Below are positions 52,099 through 63,115 of a DNA stretch of 64,000 bases, piece after piece. The notes beneath the pieces were generated by a model that saw only the letters and a list, made by a program, of their open reading frames with translations, was not told the DNA's origin and did no database searches. Source of the stretch: Panulirus ornatus (lineage: Eukaryota; Arthropoda; Malacostraca; Decapoda; Palinuridae); contig NC_092258.1 of assembly GCF_036320965.1 (NCBI RefSeq), positions 1,593,501 through 1,657,500 on the forward strand, in the 5' to 3' direction. Position numbers and translations under genes: made by a program. The number at the start of each line of letters is the position of its first letter. The stretch's first letter is position 1.

Positions 52099-52663
52099 CG
52101 ACGGCGTAGCACTTTATGGGCGCAAGGTCCTGTTGGACGAGAGACACCTGCCGTCTTCCAGCTCTCGTGTGGCGCTATGTGCCGCTCCTGTTAAGAGTAC
52201 CTAACCTGGTGAGAGAGGGGAGTGGAGCTCCATTTGGTGCTTGTGTCATTCCCAGTTTAACAGAAAAGTTCAGGATGATCTTATGGAGTTAAAGGGATTG
52301 GTTGTGAGACAAGTCTCGATCCTCTGGGTCCTGGTACAAGGAATGTTAATAGTTCTGGTTTCCTGGGCTCTGGAAGACCCAGAAAACTGAGCATTTTAAG
52401 ATTATGGCCTCAGCAATCAGTCCTACATCGTGGACTTGGCGGTCCACTTCCCAAGAAGGAGCAGAGTTAAACTGATCACATTCTTGATGATGCTCAAGTG
52501 AACCTCCTCCAGAGCCACAGAACCATTAAGACGGCAGAATGCTTCAGTACTGATCACTAGCTTGTTCCTGCAGCTGCCTGGCTCTTGTCTTCTGAATATT
52601 CCATGTATCCAGCTGGACGTATAGATATTCTTGAGGTATTAAGAGGATGATATTTAATCAGTA

Positions 52664-52705
52664 ATGATAATGGCAGTAATAATGATAATGATAATGATGA
52701 TGATG

Positions 52706-52748
<43 letters not shown>

Positions 52749-52750
52749 TA
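52664..52750. repeat. (AAT/GAT)n block at the LINE 5' junction
   Basis: AAT/GAT triplets abut the first recognisable LINE codon at 52,751, replacing all upstream RT sequence. Confidence 0.95.
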
Positions 52751-53149
52751 ATGTGTGGTTGCGAGGCGTGGGCTATGGATGGAGTTGTGCGCAGGAGGAT
52801 GGATGTGCTGGAGGTGAGGTGTTTGGGGACAATGTGTGGTGTGAGGTGGTTTGATCGAGTAAGTAACGTAAGGGTAGGAGAGATGTGTGGAAATAGAGAG
52901 AGCGTGGTTGGGGGGGCGGAGGAGGGTGTTTTGAGGTGGTTTGGGCACATGGAGAGAATGAGTGAGGAAAGATTGACCAAGAGGATATATGTATCGGAGG
53001 TGGAGGGAACGAGGAGAAGAGGGAGACCAAATTGGAGGTGGAAGGATGGAGTGAAAAAGATTTTGTGTGATCGGGGCGTGAACATGCAGGAGGGTGAAAG
53101 GAGGGCAAGGAATAGAGTGAATTGGAGCGATGTGGTATACCGGGGTTGA
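52751..53149 (+). pseudogene. C-terminal tail of a non-LTR retrotransposon RT
   Basis: 132 open codons ending in TGA at 53,147-53,149. They show the hallmark tail of LINE polyproteins: CGCEAWAMDGVVRRRMDVLE (cf. YGCEAWALT), CLGTMCGVRWFDRVSN, VGEMCGNRE, then LRWFGHMERM at residues 61-70, RLTKRIYVSEVEG, RRRGRPNWRWKDGV and a final ARNRVNWSDVVY. These motifs are typical of the region after the RT thumb in RTE- and CR1-like elements of arthropods. The frame is undamaged, so the insertion is probably young, but the RT core, endonuclease and ORF1 are absent: a 5'-truncated copy. The initial ATG is fortuitous. Confidence 0.88.
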
Positions 53150-53343
53150 CGTGCTGTCATTGGATTGAATCAAGGCATGTGAAGCGTCTGGGGTAAACCA
53201 TGGAAAGCTGTGTAGGTATGTATATTTGCGTGTGTGGACGTATGTATATACATGTGTATGGGGGTGGGTTGGGCCATTTCTTTCATCTGTTTCCTTGCGC
53301 TACCTCGCAAACGCGGGGGACAGCGACAAAGCAAAAGAAAGAA

Positions 53344-53350
<7 letters not shown>
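53150..53350 (+). mobile_element. LINE 3' UTR with terminal hairpin and A-rich end
   Basis: About 200 bp follow the stop: tgaatcaaggcatgtgaagc..., a tatgtatatttgcgtgtgtg-type stretch, then cgctacctcgc-aaa-cgcggg...cagcg (53,298-53,325), which folds into a stem of about 10 pairs, and gacaaagcaaaagaaag ending in A-rich sequence. I recall this 3' end as common in decapod sequences, usually with a longer UTR, so an internal deletion is likely here. That recollection needs a database search. Confidence 0.65.

Positions 53351-53351
<1 letters not shown>

Positions 53352-53399
<48 letters not shown>
53352..53399. repeat. (TA)n microsatellite at the LINE 3' end
   Basis: About 24 TA units directly after the A-rich LINE end. 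Confidence 0.98.
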
Positions 53400-53403
<4 letters not shown>

Positions 53404-53640
53404 GGGGATAGGGGAGAAAGAATACTTCCCACGTATTCCCTGCGTGTTGTAGAAGGCGACTAAAAGGGGAGGGAGCGGGGGGCTGGAAATCCTCCCCTCT
53501 CGTTTTTTTTTTAATTTTCCAAAAGAAGGAACAGAGAATTGGGCCAGGTGAGGTATTCCCTCAAAGGCCCAGTCCTCTGTTCTTAACGCTACCTCGCTAA
53601 TGCGGGAAATGGCGAATAGTTTGAAAGAAAGAAAGAATAA
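53400..53640 (+). mobile_element. SINE-like dispersed repeat
   Basis: About 240 bp without coding capacity: a 5' part (cctggggataggggagaaag, aatacttcccacgtattccc), a central T9 run near 53,505 and a 3' part (ggcccagtcctctgttctta) ending in cgctacctcgctaatgcggg...ggcg (53,587-53,614) and gaaagaaagaaag, followed by an AAT-type tail (53,636 onwards). The 3' hairpin parallels that of the LINE just upstream. I recognise the body as a frequent decapod repeat from memory. No clear Pol III A/B boxes were seen, so classing it as a SINE is inference. Confidence 0.6.
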
Positions 53641-53700
53641 TAATAATAATAATGATAATAATAATGATAATTATTATAATAAAAATGATAATTATGATGA
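53636..53700. repeat. (AAT)n-type tail
   Basis: Imperfect aat/gat triplets after the dispersed repeat, consistent with an expanded 3' tail. Confidence 0.85.
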
Positions 53701-54710
53701 TATAAACTGGGTTAAACTTCCCAAGATATATCCAGCATCAGTCAGAAAAACATGTACCTTGCATTAAGCGGTGTTTGTCTGATATACATCACACATCACA
53801 AAAATCTCACGTCATTTATAAAGTTCGAACCAGAAATACTGAAAGCAGTCGACGGGAAGCTTGAGGTCAAATCCAGATCCAGATAAAGGCGAGGGTTGCA
53901 TATCTGGATGAGCGAGGGTTCACATCAGAGCTTACCTGGAAAGGCAGGCGAAGGTGGCAGCCTAGGATGTCGTTGGTCATCCTCTGCAGGAAACCCTTGA
54001 TTTACTTATCGAGGCTTCCAGCAATGCCGCTCTGCGTCGTTATCTCCAGTTATCCACATGCCTAACCTATCCCTGATATGGATCCATCGAGTGAAAGTTA
54101 AGATGAGCACAAAGACATTATTGGTTAGTATACAACACAATCCACGGAGGAATATTAGAAACTGTGTTGATTCGATGCAGACTGGCACGTTCTCCAACTC
54201 ATATACATTGGTAGCGATACACAGGGGGTCAAATATTCTTTATTCACTCGCTGTAAAGTATTCTAAACAAGCGTTTGGCAAACAAGTGGCTTTCTGATAA
54301 GATTGTTACGTTGTTTTGCTGGGATTTTTCGAATACAAAAAGCTAGGGTGAGAGTTCTTAAGGTTACCTGCGTCATCAGTGTTAAATGATGTTATCAAAC
54401 TTGAAGAGGCGTTTTAGGTGATGTTGAACTGCACAGAAAAGACTCAACTGAGGTTATGTGACCAGGTAGAACGACTGGTTGATGAATCTAACCAAGTCTA
54501 GACTGCCATCAAATCGTCGGCCGGAAGGGAGGAGGTCCGCTGGGCTTCGGAGAAAGGGGTAGACGGAGACCGTAACAGTTGCCAACCATGGATTAACGTG
54601 GCATCAGAGGGAGGAGGGTCAACACCTGGCCGGAGACCCTGCTGGATGGAGTGGTTTCGTAGCCACAAGAATAAATAGTTTTGAAGAACACATAAGGATG
54701 ATGACGAGTT
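53701..54710. other. non-coding stretch
   Basis: Single-copy-looking AT-rich sequence. No frame with coding character. Confidence 0.4.
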
Positions 54711-54714
54711 ATGG

Positions 54715-54815
54715 TGATGAAAGATGATAATGGTAAGATTCAGTGATGATGGTGAAGATGAGTGATGATAGTGAAGATGAGCGATGATGGTGAAGATGAG
54801 CGATGCTGGTGAAGA
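54715..54815. repeat. 19-bp tandem repeat, about 4 copies
   Basis: The unit cgatgatggtgaagatgag repeats with few changes. Confidence 0.85.
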
Positions 54816-55199
54816 TGAGTGATTGATAAGCAGTAACTGAGGCGTCTACTGAGCAGTAATACCAAACGTCCGTGCCGAATCGGAGGGCGCTATTAGAATA
54901 ACGAAGCTGATTAGAGATTAACGACCTCCTGACTTTTGAGACTCCAGCAGCAGTCTGGGTCCCAGGCTCTCCAATAGCTCATGGGAGTGTGGCTCACTTT
55001 ATCCTGCAGTCTATGAGACTATGGCTTCCGGCTGTGCAACAGCCAGTGGCCCCAGGTTACCCCACGATCTTTGGTGTCAGTTTACTTCTGTGATGACTGA
55101 CGTTCAGCGGGGGAGTTGAGGGCGGTCGGAGGGTCCTTACAGGAAGTACATCAGCTCTACAAACAGGTGGTTCGAATGAGAGGAGCGGCCGTGTGAAGG

Positions 55200-55470
55200 C
55201 TTCTTCTGAGGTGTAGAACCTGGCTTTATTATCAGTAGTTTTATCTCAAGTGATTACTATCACTGGTTTCGGTACAAGACTCTGTTATCAGTGGCTTTGA
55301 AAGGCGGCTTGATATCAGCGGGATCGACACACAGATTCATTATGACTGGCTGTGGCATGAGGCTTATTATGACCGGCTTTGACGTTTGTGTCTGTTATAA
55401 GTGGCTTTATATGCGGCTTTATTATCACAGGCTTTGGCACATGTGTCTGTTATAAATGACTCTGACAGGC
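55200..55470. repeat. degenerate tandem repeat, about 40 bp
   Basis: Variants of gtctgttatcagtggctttg and ggcttattatgac recur about seven times. Confidence 0.7.
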
Positions 55471-56027
55471 GTGTTTATCATCCGTGTTTGGCATGCGGCG
55501 TCATGCCTGAAAGGCATTAGGACACTGGCGATGAAAACAACCATCAAACAAGAAATTGGGAGACACTGACGGACGTACATGAGGGTTAAAGAGGCTATAT
55601 ATATGCAGGTCTGGTCACACGTGGTTAAGTGCGATTTCGTCAAGGACTTGCAAGGAAGGTCTGAAGGGCCTCTCCCTTGCTGTGGGAACAGCACCATCCA
55701 CTGGAGGTAAGGACGTGATCGTTTTAAAGAGTAAAGTCACCCGGGAGGAGAAAGTCAAAGACGAGTAGAACGAAGAAAGTCAAGTTTGAAGACTCATGTA
55801 AGTATATACACATACGTTCAGGAAGGGAAATGTAATCATTAGAAAAATTATTGAAATTATCGATTTATTAATGAGCTGACATCCACATCGCCATGCACAT
55901 GCGTGTGGAACGCACAATATCCACTTTACAATGCATGCGCGTACGTGTGTTTCTCGTGGTAAGTGCTTTTTTGAGGGGGATGTCGCGATCATCACTTCAT
56001 TTGCTAATGATTCTGAAATGTTTATAT

Positions 56028-56029
<2 letters not shown>

Positions 56030-56082
<53 letters not shown>
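56030..56082. repeat. (CA)n microsatellite
   Basis: About 26 CA units, followed by caaacacac. Confidence 0.99.
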
Positions 56083-56089
<7 letters not shown>

Positions 56090-56476
56090 AGAGGACTCCA
56101 CGAATGTAAGACTCCTTACCCGTAGGTACAACTAGGTAATTGTACACATAAGTCCATATACATAAGCAATGATCCAGCACTATGCAACACTTGTGAGGGA
56201 AAAAGATACAATTCAGATACACAGAAATGAACTCTCTTCGTCAGAGGAAGGACTGATGCAGTACAGTTAACAGCGGGCACTCAGCAAGCATACTCTCCAA
56301 TGAAGACGTGGCTTACAAAATCCCACCTGGGATCTGGGCACAGTTACAACGATCCTGACCCTCGGGCTCCCTGACCTGGGTGCTCCCTCCCTCCCTCCCT
56401 CCCCCCACACACGCCCAGACCCTCGTCTCACTACAGTAGGGAACCCACAGCCAACATCCGCACACACCGCGTGTCG

Positions 56477-56511
<35 letters not shown>
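56477..56511. repeat. (TG)n microsatellite
   Basis: About 17 TG units. Confidence 0.98.
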
Positions 56512-56516
<5 letters not shown>

Positions 56517-56754
56517 CAACCCACGGACACAGCGGGTGGCGGACGATGAATGGGAATCCTCCTCGCAACTGCTGCTATATGACCTCGTTAAGGCCCCAGT
56601 CGGAGGTAGAGGGCGCGTGGTGTGCAGGCTAATGGCCTCATACAACGTCAGACGGAACACAAGAGGCGTATTAACCACAACCGCCTCCAAGAGAAAGGTT
56701 ACAACCATATTGGGTAATGTTGTGGGAACAACCACCGTTGCCCTGGTAACATAT

Positions 56755-56972
56755 ATAGCATACAGTAACCTGTACAATGTATCATACAGTACCCTCAACA
56801 GTGTATCATACAGTACCCTGTACAGTGTGTCATACGGTACCCTGTACAGTGTATCATGCAGTACACTGTACAGTGTGTCATACGGTACCCTGTACAGTGT
56901 ATCATGCAGTACACTGTACAGTGTATCATACAGTACACTGTACAGTGTATCATACAGTAGTTATACAGTATA
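56755..56972. repeat. 24-bp minisatellite, about 9 copies
   Basis: The unit ctgtacagtgtatcatacag + tacc translates as YSTLYSVS in one frame. Each unit has internal dyad words (gtac, cagtacactg), so single strands can fold. Confidence 0.93.
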
Positions 56973-57109
56973 GCTAAGAGGCTAGATATGGGTCATGTTG
57001 TCGGTGTGTCTGGCTGCTAAAAAGGGGGCATAAAAAAGGCATATTCTGGGATTGACTCGATTACGATGACGGGCGGGAAGTATTCACACGAATTCATCAT
57101 CTTGCTGAC

Positions 57110-57200
57110 CGACCTGGTACCTAAACCTGGTATGTAACCAACCAACCTGTTATCTGGGCTCAGGTAAGTAACCCACCCACCTGATACCTGGCCCCAGGTA
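57110..57200. repeat. degenerate acctggtat repeat with donor-like words
   Basis: Variants of acctggtacctaaa / acctgatacctggcc occur about five times and contain CAG/GTAAGT and CTG/GTATGT by chance. An upstream ATG frame (57,066, MTGGKYSHEFIILLTDLVPK) runs into it but is too short to call. Confidence 0.5.
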
Positions 57201-57585
57201 TGCGTCTGGGTATAGTGGATATGCTAATCAGCTGTTGCAAGGCGACCGACTTCCGGCCAACGTAGCTGGGGACCTGCCTGGCGCCCCCTGGCCGGGTGTA
57301 TCGTTAACGTCAGCGACAAAGGGCGTACATAACTCCCCAGGAATTCCTGAGCCGGACGACGGGTATCTTGTGCAAGATATGCTCCCCTGATCGAGAGGTT
57401 CCGGCTGACGGAGCACAGAAGAAAGAAGCGGACAGGAGAGGTCGTGGGTGAGAGCAAACCTGAGCCTATAAAAGAATGGTAGTTGGAGAGATAGAGTAGT
57501 TAGGGAGTTCACTGAATGGATAGATGGATAGACAGACAGGTTGTACCTACCTACATAAAGTGTACATACCTACTAACGAGGTGTT

Positions 57586-57703
<118 letters not shown>

Positions 57704-58199
57704 CACAATATGTATACACGAGTAATATGTGTAAATATAAGTGATCTAGCAGAAAGACAGATGGTGAGGCAAGCGAGAGAGGGACATGTGTGTGAGGAAG
57801 ACAAGTCACAGTGAAGGTGTGAAGCTGTCCCGGCGTTTGTCAACTGTTTACTTTCATGTTGCTGTATAAGGCAGACAATACGACACACGCTGAGTCATTA
57901 AGATTTGCTGATCAGCTCGTGCAGAAGAAAATAATATATTCAACTTGGCTTTTGTTAACGTTATCAAGGTATTTACACCTGTCAGTTTAAAGTATCCTTT
58001 TATCTTGAACTCTGCTTTCGTGGCGTCCAGTCTCCTATCTCGCCCGCATGTGGTGTGAGGAAGTCTTTACTTCACTGCTTCTTACCTAATTTTTTTTCCA
58101 CATTATGTTGAGTCATCTGGTGAGGTTATCGTTACCACACAGCTCCTACACTGCACGCGATCTGTTCATAAACCTGATACCGTCTTCTGAAATACCTGA

Positions 58200-58950
58200 A
58201 GACTTCAGCACTTCACTGAGAGCATCTATTTTCCAGTCCAAGTTGTTCTCCTGAATTTCAGTTTCAGCTTTTTTGTCGTAAGTTCAACCATACGTCCAGT
58301 TCGGTCATTCGACCTTCTCAACTGGCTTTCACAGTTATGTGTCTCCGGTCGTCTCCTCACAGCACAAACTTCTCTCAGATCTTCATGTTTTGGTCTGTTT
58401 GCTCTCCTAATTCCTACTTATTACAGAGGTTATTCACCTCCACTGCTTTCATTACTTCTGAACCGTCTGCAAGAAGGGAAAAGTAAGGTTTCCCGTTCAT
58501 GCATATGAGTTAGTGAAAGTGTTCTATCATGCAAGGTTGTAGTTCGCCTTACATTTATTACAACTCACCTGAGATTCCCGTACACCTCCACTCCTCCGTA
58601 AGTCTACCCTCAATTTCAGTTTTTATTACAACCATTATTCCCAGGGAGTTAAACATCATTCCTAAATACCTAAGCTCATCCACAACCTCTGCTTGTTATC
58701 CACTCAAACTGATGACACAATGAAACTGACCTCTGCCTCAAACACGTAAACCAGCTCTCACGAGCATTTCCCTTCATTACAATGGTGCCTGGATCCTCCC
58801 CTGATTCACCTGACAGCACAGCATCATCAGCAAACACTTGTGTTAGCTTTCGAATGCTATACCACAGAGCATCCATATCTTACCGTAACGCCTCCTCTCT
58901 CTCATCTCAAGCGCAGTACAGCTCCATCTATGAGAGCACTAACCAGCTAT
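58200..58950 (-). pseudogene. decayed non-LTR retrotransposon RT, FADD to tail
   Basis: On the minus strand, an LIDGAVLRLR-type block (about 58,950-58,915) and GGVTVRYG precede QVFADDAVLSGES (FADD at 58,834-58,823, the YADD-type catalytic box). Then come EVVDELRYLGMMFNSLG (58,689-58,639, the KYLG block), ADGSEVMKAVEVNNL (about 58,480-58,435, cf. YGSEVW...VEMNNL), EDLREVCAVRRRPE (about 58,390-58,350, cf. REMCGVRRG) and QLRRSNDRTGRMVEL (cf. LRWFGHMxRMxE). The order is right for one RT, but at least four frameshifts and several stops separate the blocks. It resembles the family of the 52.75 kb tail in style but is much older. Upstream domains are absent or unrecognisable. Confidence 0.68.
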
Positions 58951-59967
58951 GAAGCAAGTGTTTTCTTTTTATCTCAGCCTCAGCAGCTCAGGTCGGGTCC
59001 GGCTGTGATGCTGACTGGAAGCGAGGATCCAACCCACGAGCGGGGACGTTCACCTCCTCCTGGTGTTGTTGCCAGTCCTGGAGTACATCTTCCTGCAGTA
59101 CTTACGTAAGATTCTTACGATACTTGGTGATGTCTCTCGCGTTCATCCCTTGTGTCAGAGTACTACTTGTACTCATAGTATTTCTTGCTACACTCTGAGT
59201 ACCTCTCTCAGGTTTGCCCCACGTAGCACTACTGTCGCCCTGAGTAATCTATCATACTAGTGTTTCACTTACTCAGGTTACTCTCCTCACAGAGGAGCCT
59301 TAGATGCAGGCTCATGAATCTTTTTTTTATGCAAGTGTGATTTCCATTTACGAGAGTGTTTTCCAAATGGCTTCGTGAAGAACAAATACCTTTATAGATA
59401 TCTTGGTTCTTCGCTCATACGCTATCTATTTACTCATACTATAACACTTCTATATCTCTGGAGTACCATCTATCTATTGTTTAACAGACAAATGATGGAA
59501 TATTCTGACCCGATAAGCTACCATTCCCCCAGTGCGGATCCTTCCAACTTGGCCTCTTCCCATCTGGATGAACTTCACTGTGGCTAGAAATCTTCATTTT
59601 AAGATGGCCTCCCTCCCGCTGGAGATTCCTTTCATACTGGGCAAGTACTCTCACATTAGAGAAGTTCCTCACGAGGGAGGATTCTTTCATACTAAAGCAA
59701 GCATACTTTCTCGTGCCTAGAGCACTTCCATCTAGCGAGAGTGCCTCTCTCACATCACAGCACCGCACTCACACTCTGGTACTTGCTTCCTGTCGGAGGA
59801 TCTACTCAAGTACCCCTTCACTCGCCTCCTCACTCTGCACCGCACCAGGCCTGTACCTCATGAACCCCATCATTAGTTATGATACCGTCGGGTCGGCGAG
59901 GATGAGGTACTATTGCTGTTACCCAGGTGACCACAGCTCCAGCTGACCACCCACATTGTCTACTGCG

Positions 59968-60100
59968 GCCACCCACCACACCTACCCTAACTGTGGCCAC
60001 CCACCATACCTGCCCTCACTGTGGCCACCCACCACACCTGCCCTCACTGTGGCCACCCACTACACCTGCCCTCACTGTGGCTACCCACCATACCAACACC
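59968..60100. repeat. 28-bp minisatellite, 4-5 copies
   Basis: The unit ccacccaccacacctgccct + cactgtgg repeats with few substitutions. Related ggccacc words continue to about 60,290. Confidence 0.92.
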
Positions 60101-60446
60101 CACCTTGGCCACCGTCTCCGCCACCCACTCACTCCTCGACTCTCAGTACTCCAGCCATTTTGTCCTTAACATCTGCCCATCTACCTTTACCACCCTCAGT
60201 GTTTTCACCTTCTATAACCACCTATAGTGGCCACCATCTACATGGCGTCCACAGTGGCCAACAGCCCACATGGCGGCCACAGTGGCCACCAGTCCCTCCA
60301 CCGTCCACATATTCTGGATTTGTTACGGCCGCCCCCGGACGGCTCACCTCTTGGCCTCATCCTCACTACAGTAACAACGTTGCGGTCAAGAAGAAACTTT
60401 AATTATGATGATTTATCATTCACCTGAAATCCATGCCTGACCCACA

Positions 60447-60626
60447 CCCTGTCCCTGGCTGCCTCGCCCTGGCCCTAGCTATCTCACCCTGTCCCTTGCT
60501 GCCACGCCCTGTCCCTGGCTGCTGGGCCTTATCTCTGGCTACCACGCCTTGTCCCGAACTACCATGCCTTGTCCCTGGCCTCTATGCCTTGACCCTCGTT
60601 GCCACGCCCTGTCCCTTACTGCAGTG
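60447..60626. repeat. 20-bp minisatellite, 9 copies
   Basis: The unit ccctgtccctggctgccacg repeats head to tail, each copy 20 bp, with substitutions at two or three sites. Confidence 0.92.
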
Positions 60627-60728
60627 ACTACTCTGTGTTCATATCCCCCATTCCTCGTTTCTCATCACTACGCTTTCTGTTCCTTACTCCCACATCCAGT
60701 CCCTGACTGTTCCACGCCGCGCCGCCTC

Positions 60729-60983
60729 CTACAGCCAAGCCCCCGTCTCTAACCATAGAGGCCACAGCCAGACGCACCGCGCCCTCACACGACGCACCAG
60801 GATGCATTCCATCCGACCAACAATGGGATCTTTGGGGGCCTTGAACCGGTTCCAGACGCCACGAGAAGCATTAATGTAAAAACTTAACAGTTGTCGAGAC
60901 ACTGATGATGGTGAATACCTCCATAAGTGCACCGTGTGTTTACTCTCACACTTTTCTCTGGCGCTACGAACAGAACAGTAGAG
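60729..60983 (-). CDS. possible exon, 84 codons
   Basis: The minus frame is open from a weak acceptor (gactaaagaccacag) at 60,983 to TAG at 60,729. It reads SVRSAREKCESKHTVHLWRY, SVSRQLLSFYINASRGVWNR, FKAPKDPIVGRMECILVRRV and a Trp-rich end, WLWPLWLETGAWL. The composition is varied with no repeat basis. A GTGAGG after CGT within VRRV could be a donor, in which case the Trp-rich end is intronic. No ATG start. The family is unknown. Confidence 0.25.
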   Translation of the reverse strand, partial: LYCSVRSAREKCESKHTVHLWRYSPSSVSRQLLSFYINASRGVWNRFKAPKDPIVGRMECILVRRVRARCVWLWPLWLETGAWL

Positions 60984-61371
60984 CTGTGGTCTTTAGTCTG
61001 CGTTGGAAGACTTTGCAGTAGTTATGAACTACAACAACAACCGCAACTACAACAATTACTACATCGAGACTATGAATATTTCAAAACTTAAAAAGTAAAC
61101 TATTATGAAAGATAACGTTAATAAAGATATCTGTCTGTACTTCGAACTTGACGTTCCATGATTCCAGATTCCGGCAAAGAACACATCACAATGCTTTAAG
61201 TTAACAAGGAGTAAGATAGATAACATGTAGGAAAAAAAGTGATGAAATGTTCAGAAAAAAATTGGATACTTCGATCTCTTGTTAGGATGTGACGTCACAT
61301 ATGGGATGAGTGGCCTCTTTTTGCGCCCCGTCCTGCATATGGGAGGGAGGGAGGGAGGGAGTACAGTAACT

Positions 61372-61373
<2 letters not shown>

Positions 61374-61403
<30 letters not shown>
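61374..61403. repeat. (TG)n microsatellite
   Basis: About 15 TG units, preceded by a (GGGA)4 purine run. Confidence 0.98.
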
Positions 61404-61406
<3 letters not shown>

Positions 61407-61504
61407 CGGCCGTGGATCGGGTAGGTAGTGGGAGGCAGCAGGTGGCAGTGGCTAGAATTAACTGAGATCATCTTACCAAACTGAGGACACAGATCTTCAG
61501 ATCG

Positions 61505-61675
61505 CTGTCTGGCTGGCCGGCTGGCTGGCCGGCTGTCTGGCTGGCTGTCTGGCTGGCTGTCTGGCTGGCTGGCTGGCTGTTTGTCTGTCTGTCTATCTGT
61601 CTGTTTGTCTATCTATCTGGTTGGCTGGCCGGCTGGCTGTCAGGCTGGCCGACTGGCTGACTGGCTGGCTGTAAG
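61505..61675. repeat. CTGG/CTGT/CTAT tetranucleotide tract
   Basis: About 170 bp of ctgg, ctgt, ctat and ccgg words in mixed order. Confidence 0.95.
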
Positions 61676-61865
61676 TTCAAGGTCTGAAGAGCATTTCTGG
61701 TGCCCACCATAATCATCGCCCAGAATAACCTTACTTCAGCGTTTTTGCATTTTTTCAGAATTTCAATGCGATCTTTGGTTAATTTCTGGTGCCATACGAG
61801 AGCTCTGTACTCCTGTTGTATTCTGATATACCATTATATGCCAAGAACCCACCAGCAGCCTTTCC

Positions 61866-62025
<160 letters not shown>

Positions 62026-62307
62026 GAGGGGGCAGGCAAAGCCCAAGGATGCAAATGAGAGAGGCTGGTGCGTGTGTGTGTACAGGTGTGGCTGGGTGAC
62101 CTCGAGGTCAGAGTAGGAGACCAGTAGTGCGACTCTTCAGAAGATGTATGGCGGTGCTGGTGTCGACGCTCAACACCGATATCAGCACTTGTCAGCGCTC
62201 ACTTCAACCTTGATAAAAAGCTTATTTGAAATTCATAACCCCTGGCAAGAGGGGAAATATTTAAGAGATCCATTTCAGTCAACGACGTAGATTGATGCTG
62301 AAGATAT

Positions 62308-62317
62308 TATAAAAGGG
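62308..62317 (+). promoter_or_regulatory. TATA box upstream of a candidate first exon
   Basis: TATAAAAGGG lies 145 bp upstream of the ATG at 62,453. A start site would be expected near 62,338, giving a 5' UTR of roughly 115 bases. Confidence 0.4.
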
Positions 62318-62452
62318 CTATGTGTGAAGCAGGTGTTAATCTGTGTTACGATCTGACCATAGATGGCCTGCTTATTGCCCGGCTCAACGTGGTTCCTTTA
62401 ATCGTTTAACCTTTAAGTACGACACATTTTACCACCTCGTGGTGGGAGTGAC

Positions 62453-62491
62453 ATGGCGACCTTGAAGGGTGTGTACCTTAGCCAGGAGCAG
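62453..62491 (+). CDS. candidate first coding exon, 13 codons
   Basis: ATG in a strong context (GACATGG) opens MATLKGVYLSQEQ and is followed exactly by GTAGGTAT after CAG, a consensus donor, phase 0. The TATA box at 62,308 is properly placed for a short leader. The combination of TATA box, Kozak and donor makes this the most complete 5' gene structure in the window, although the peptide is too short to identify. The next exon was not located; downstream DNA to 62,800 holds no clear splice-bounded frame. Confidence 0.42.
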
Positions 62492-62820
62492 GTAGGTATA
62501 AGAGGCTCTCTTCAGCGTGACCTTGCTCCTCTCCACAACACCAGTGAGGATGGATGTGTATTTTCGTCATGAGAAGGTGCGCGAACCTCCTGTCCAAACC
62601 AGACCCCCGATATTACGATCGTGACCACTACAATACCACAGAGACAACAGTTATACGGCCACACCCACAACTTTACTACCACATCTACAAGTCTACCACC
62701 ACACTTAAAACTGTACTGCCACGCCCACAACCACACCACAGCAACCACGACTCAGATCCGCCCTCAGCGATTTGATTTTCGCCGTAAGAGCAGCGAATTT
62801 ATTGTGCACCTGTACTAGCG

Positions 62821-63115
62821 TCTGACGATGGGGCCACCCCACCACCAGTGGATGGGGCCACCCCACCACCAGAGGATGGGGCCACCCCACCACCAGTGGA
62901 TGGGGCCACCCCACCACCAGTGGATGGGACCACCCCACCACCAGTGGATGGGGCCATCCCACCACCAGTGGATGGGGCCACCCCACCACCAGAGGATGGG
63001 GCCACCCCACCACCAGTGGATGGGGCCACCCCACCACCAGTGGATGGGGCCATCCCACCACCAGTGGATGGGGCCACCCCACCACCAGAGGATGGGGCCA
63101 CCCCACCACCAGTGG
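62821..63115. repeat. 24-bp minisatellite, about 12 copies
   Basis: The unit gatggggccaccccaccacc + agtg varies mainly at gtg/gag and acc/atc. It yields DGATPPPV, MGPPHHQW and HPLVVGWP translations in three frames, none of which I regard as real proteins. Confidence 0.96.

Noticed and set aside
52654..53173. Two long minus-strand frames opposite the LINE tail
   Set aside because: They are antisense shadows of the RT tail and the AAT block; only the plus strand shows family motifs.
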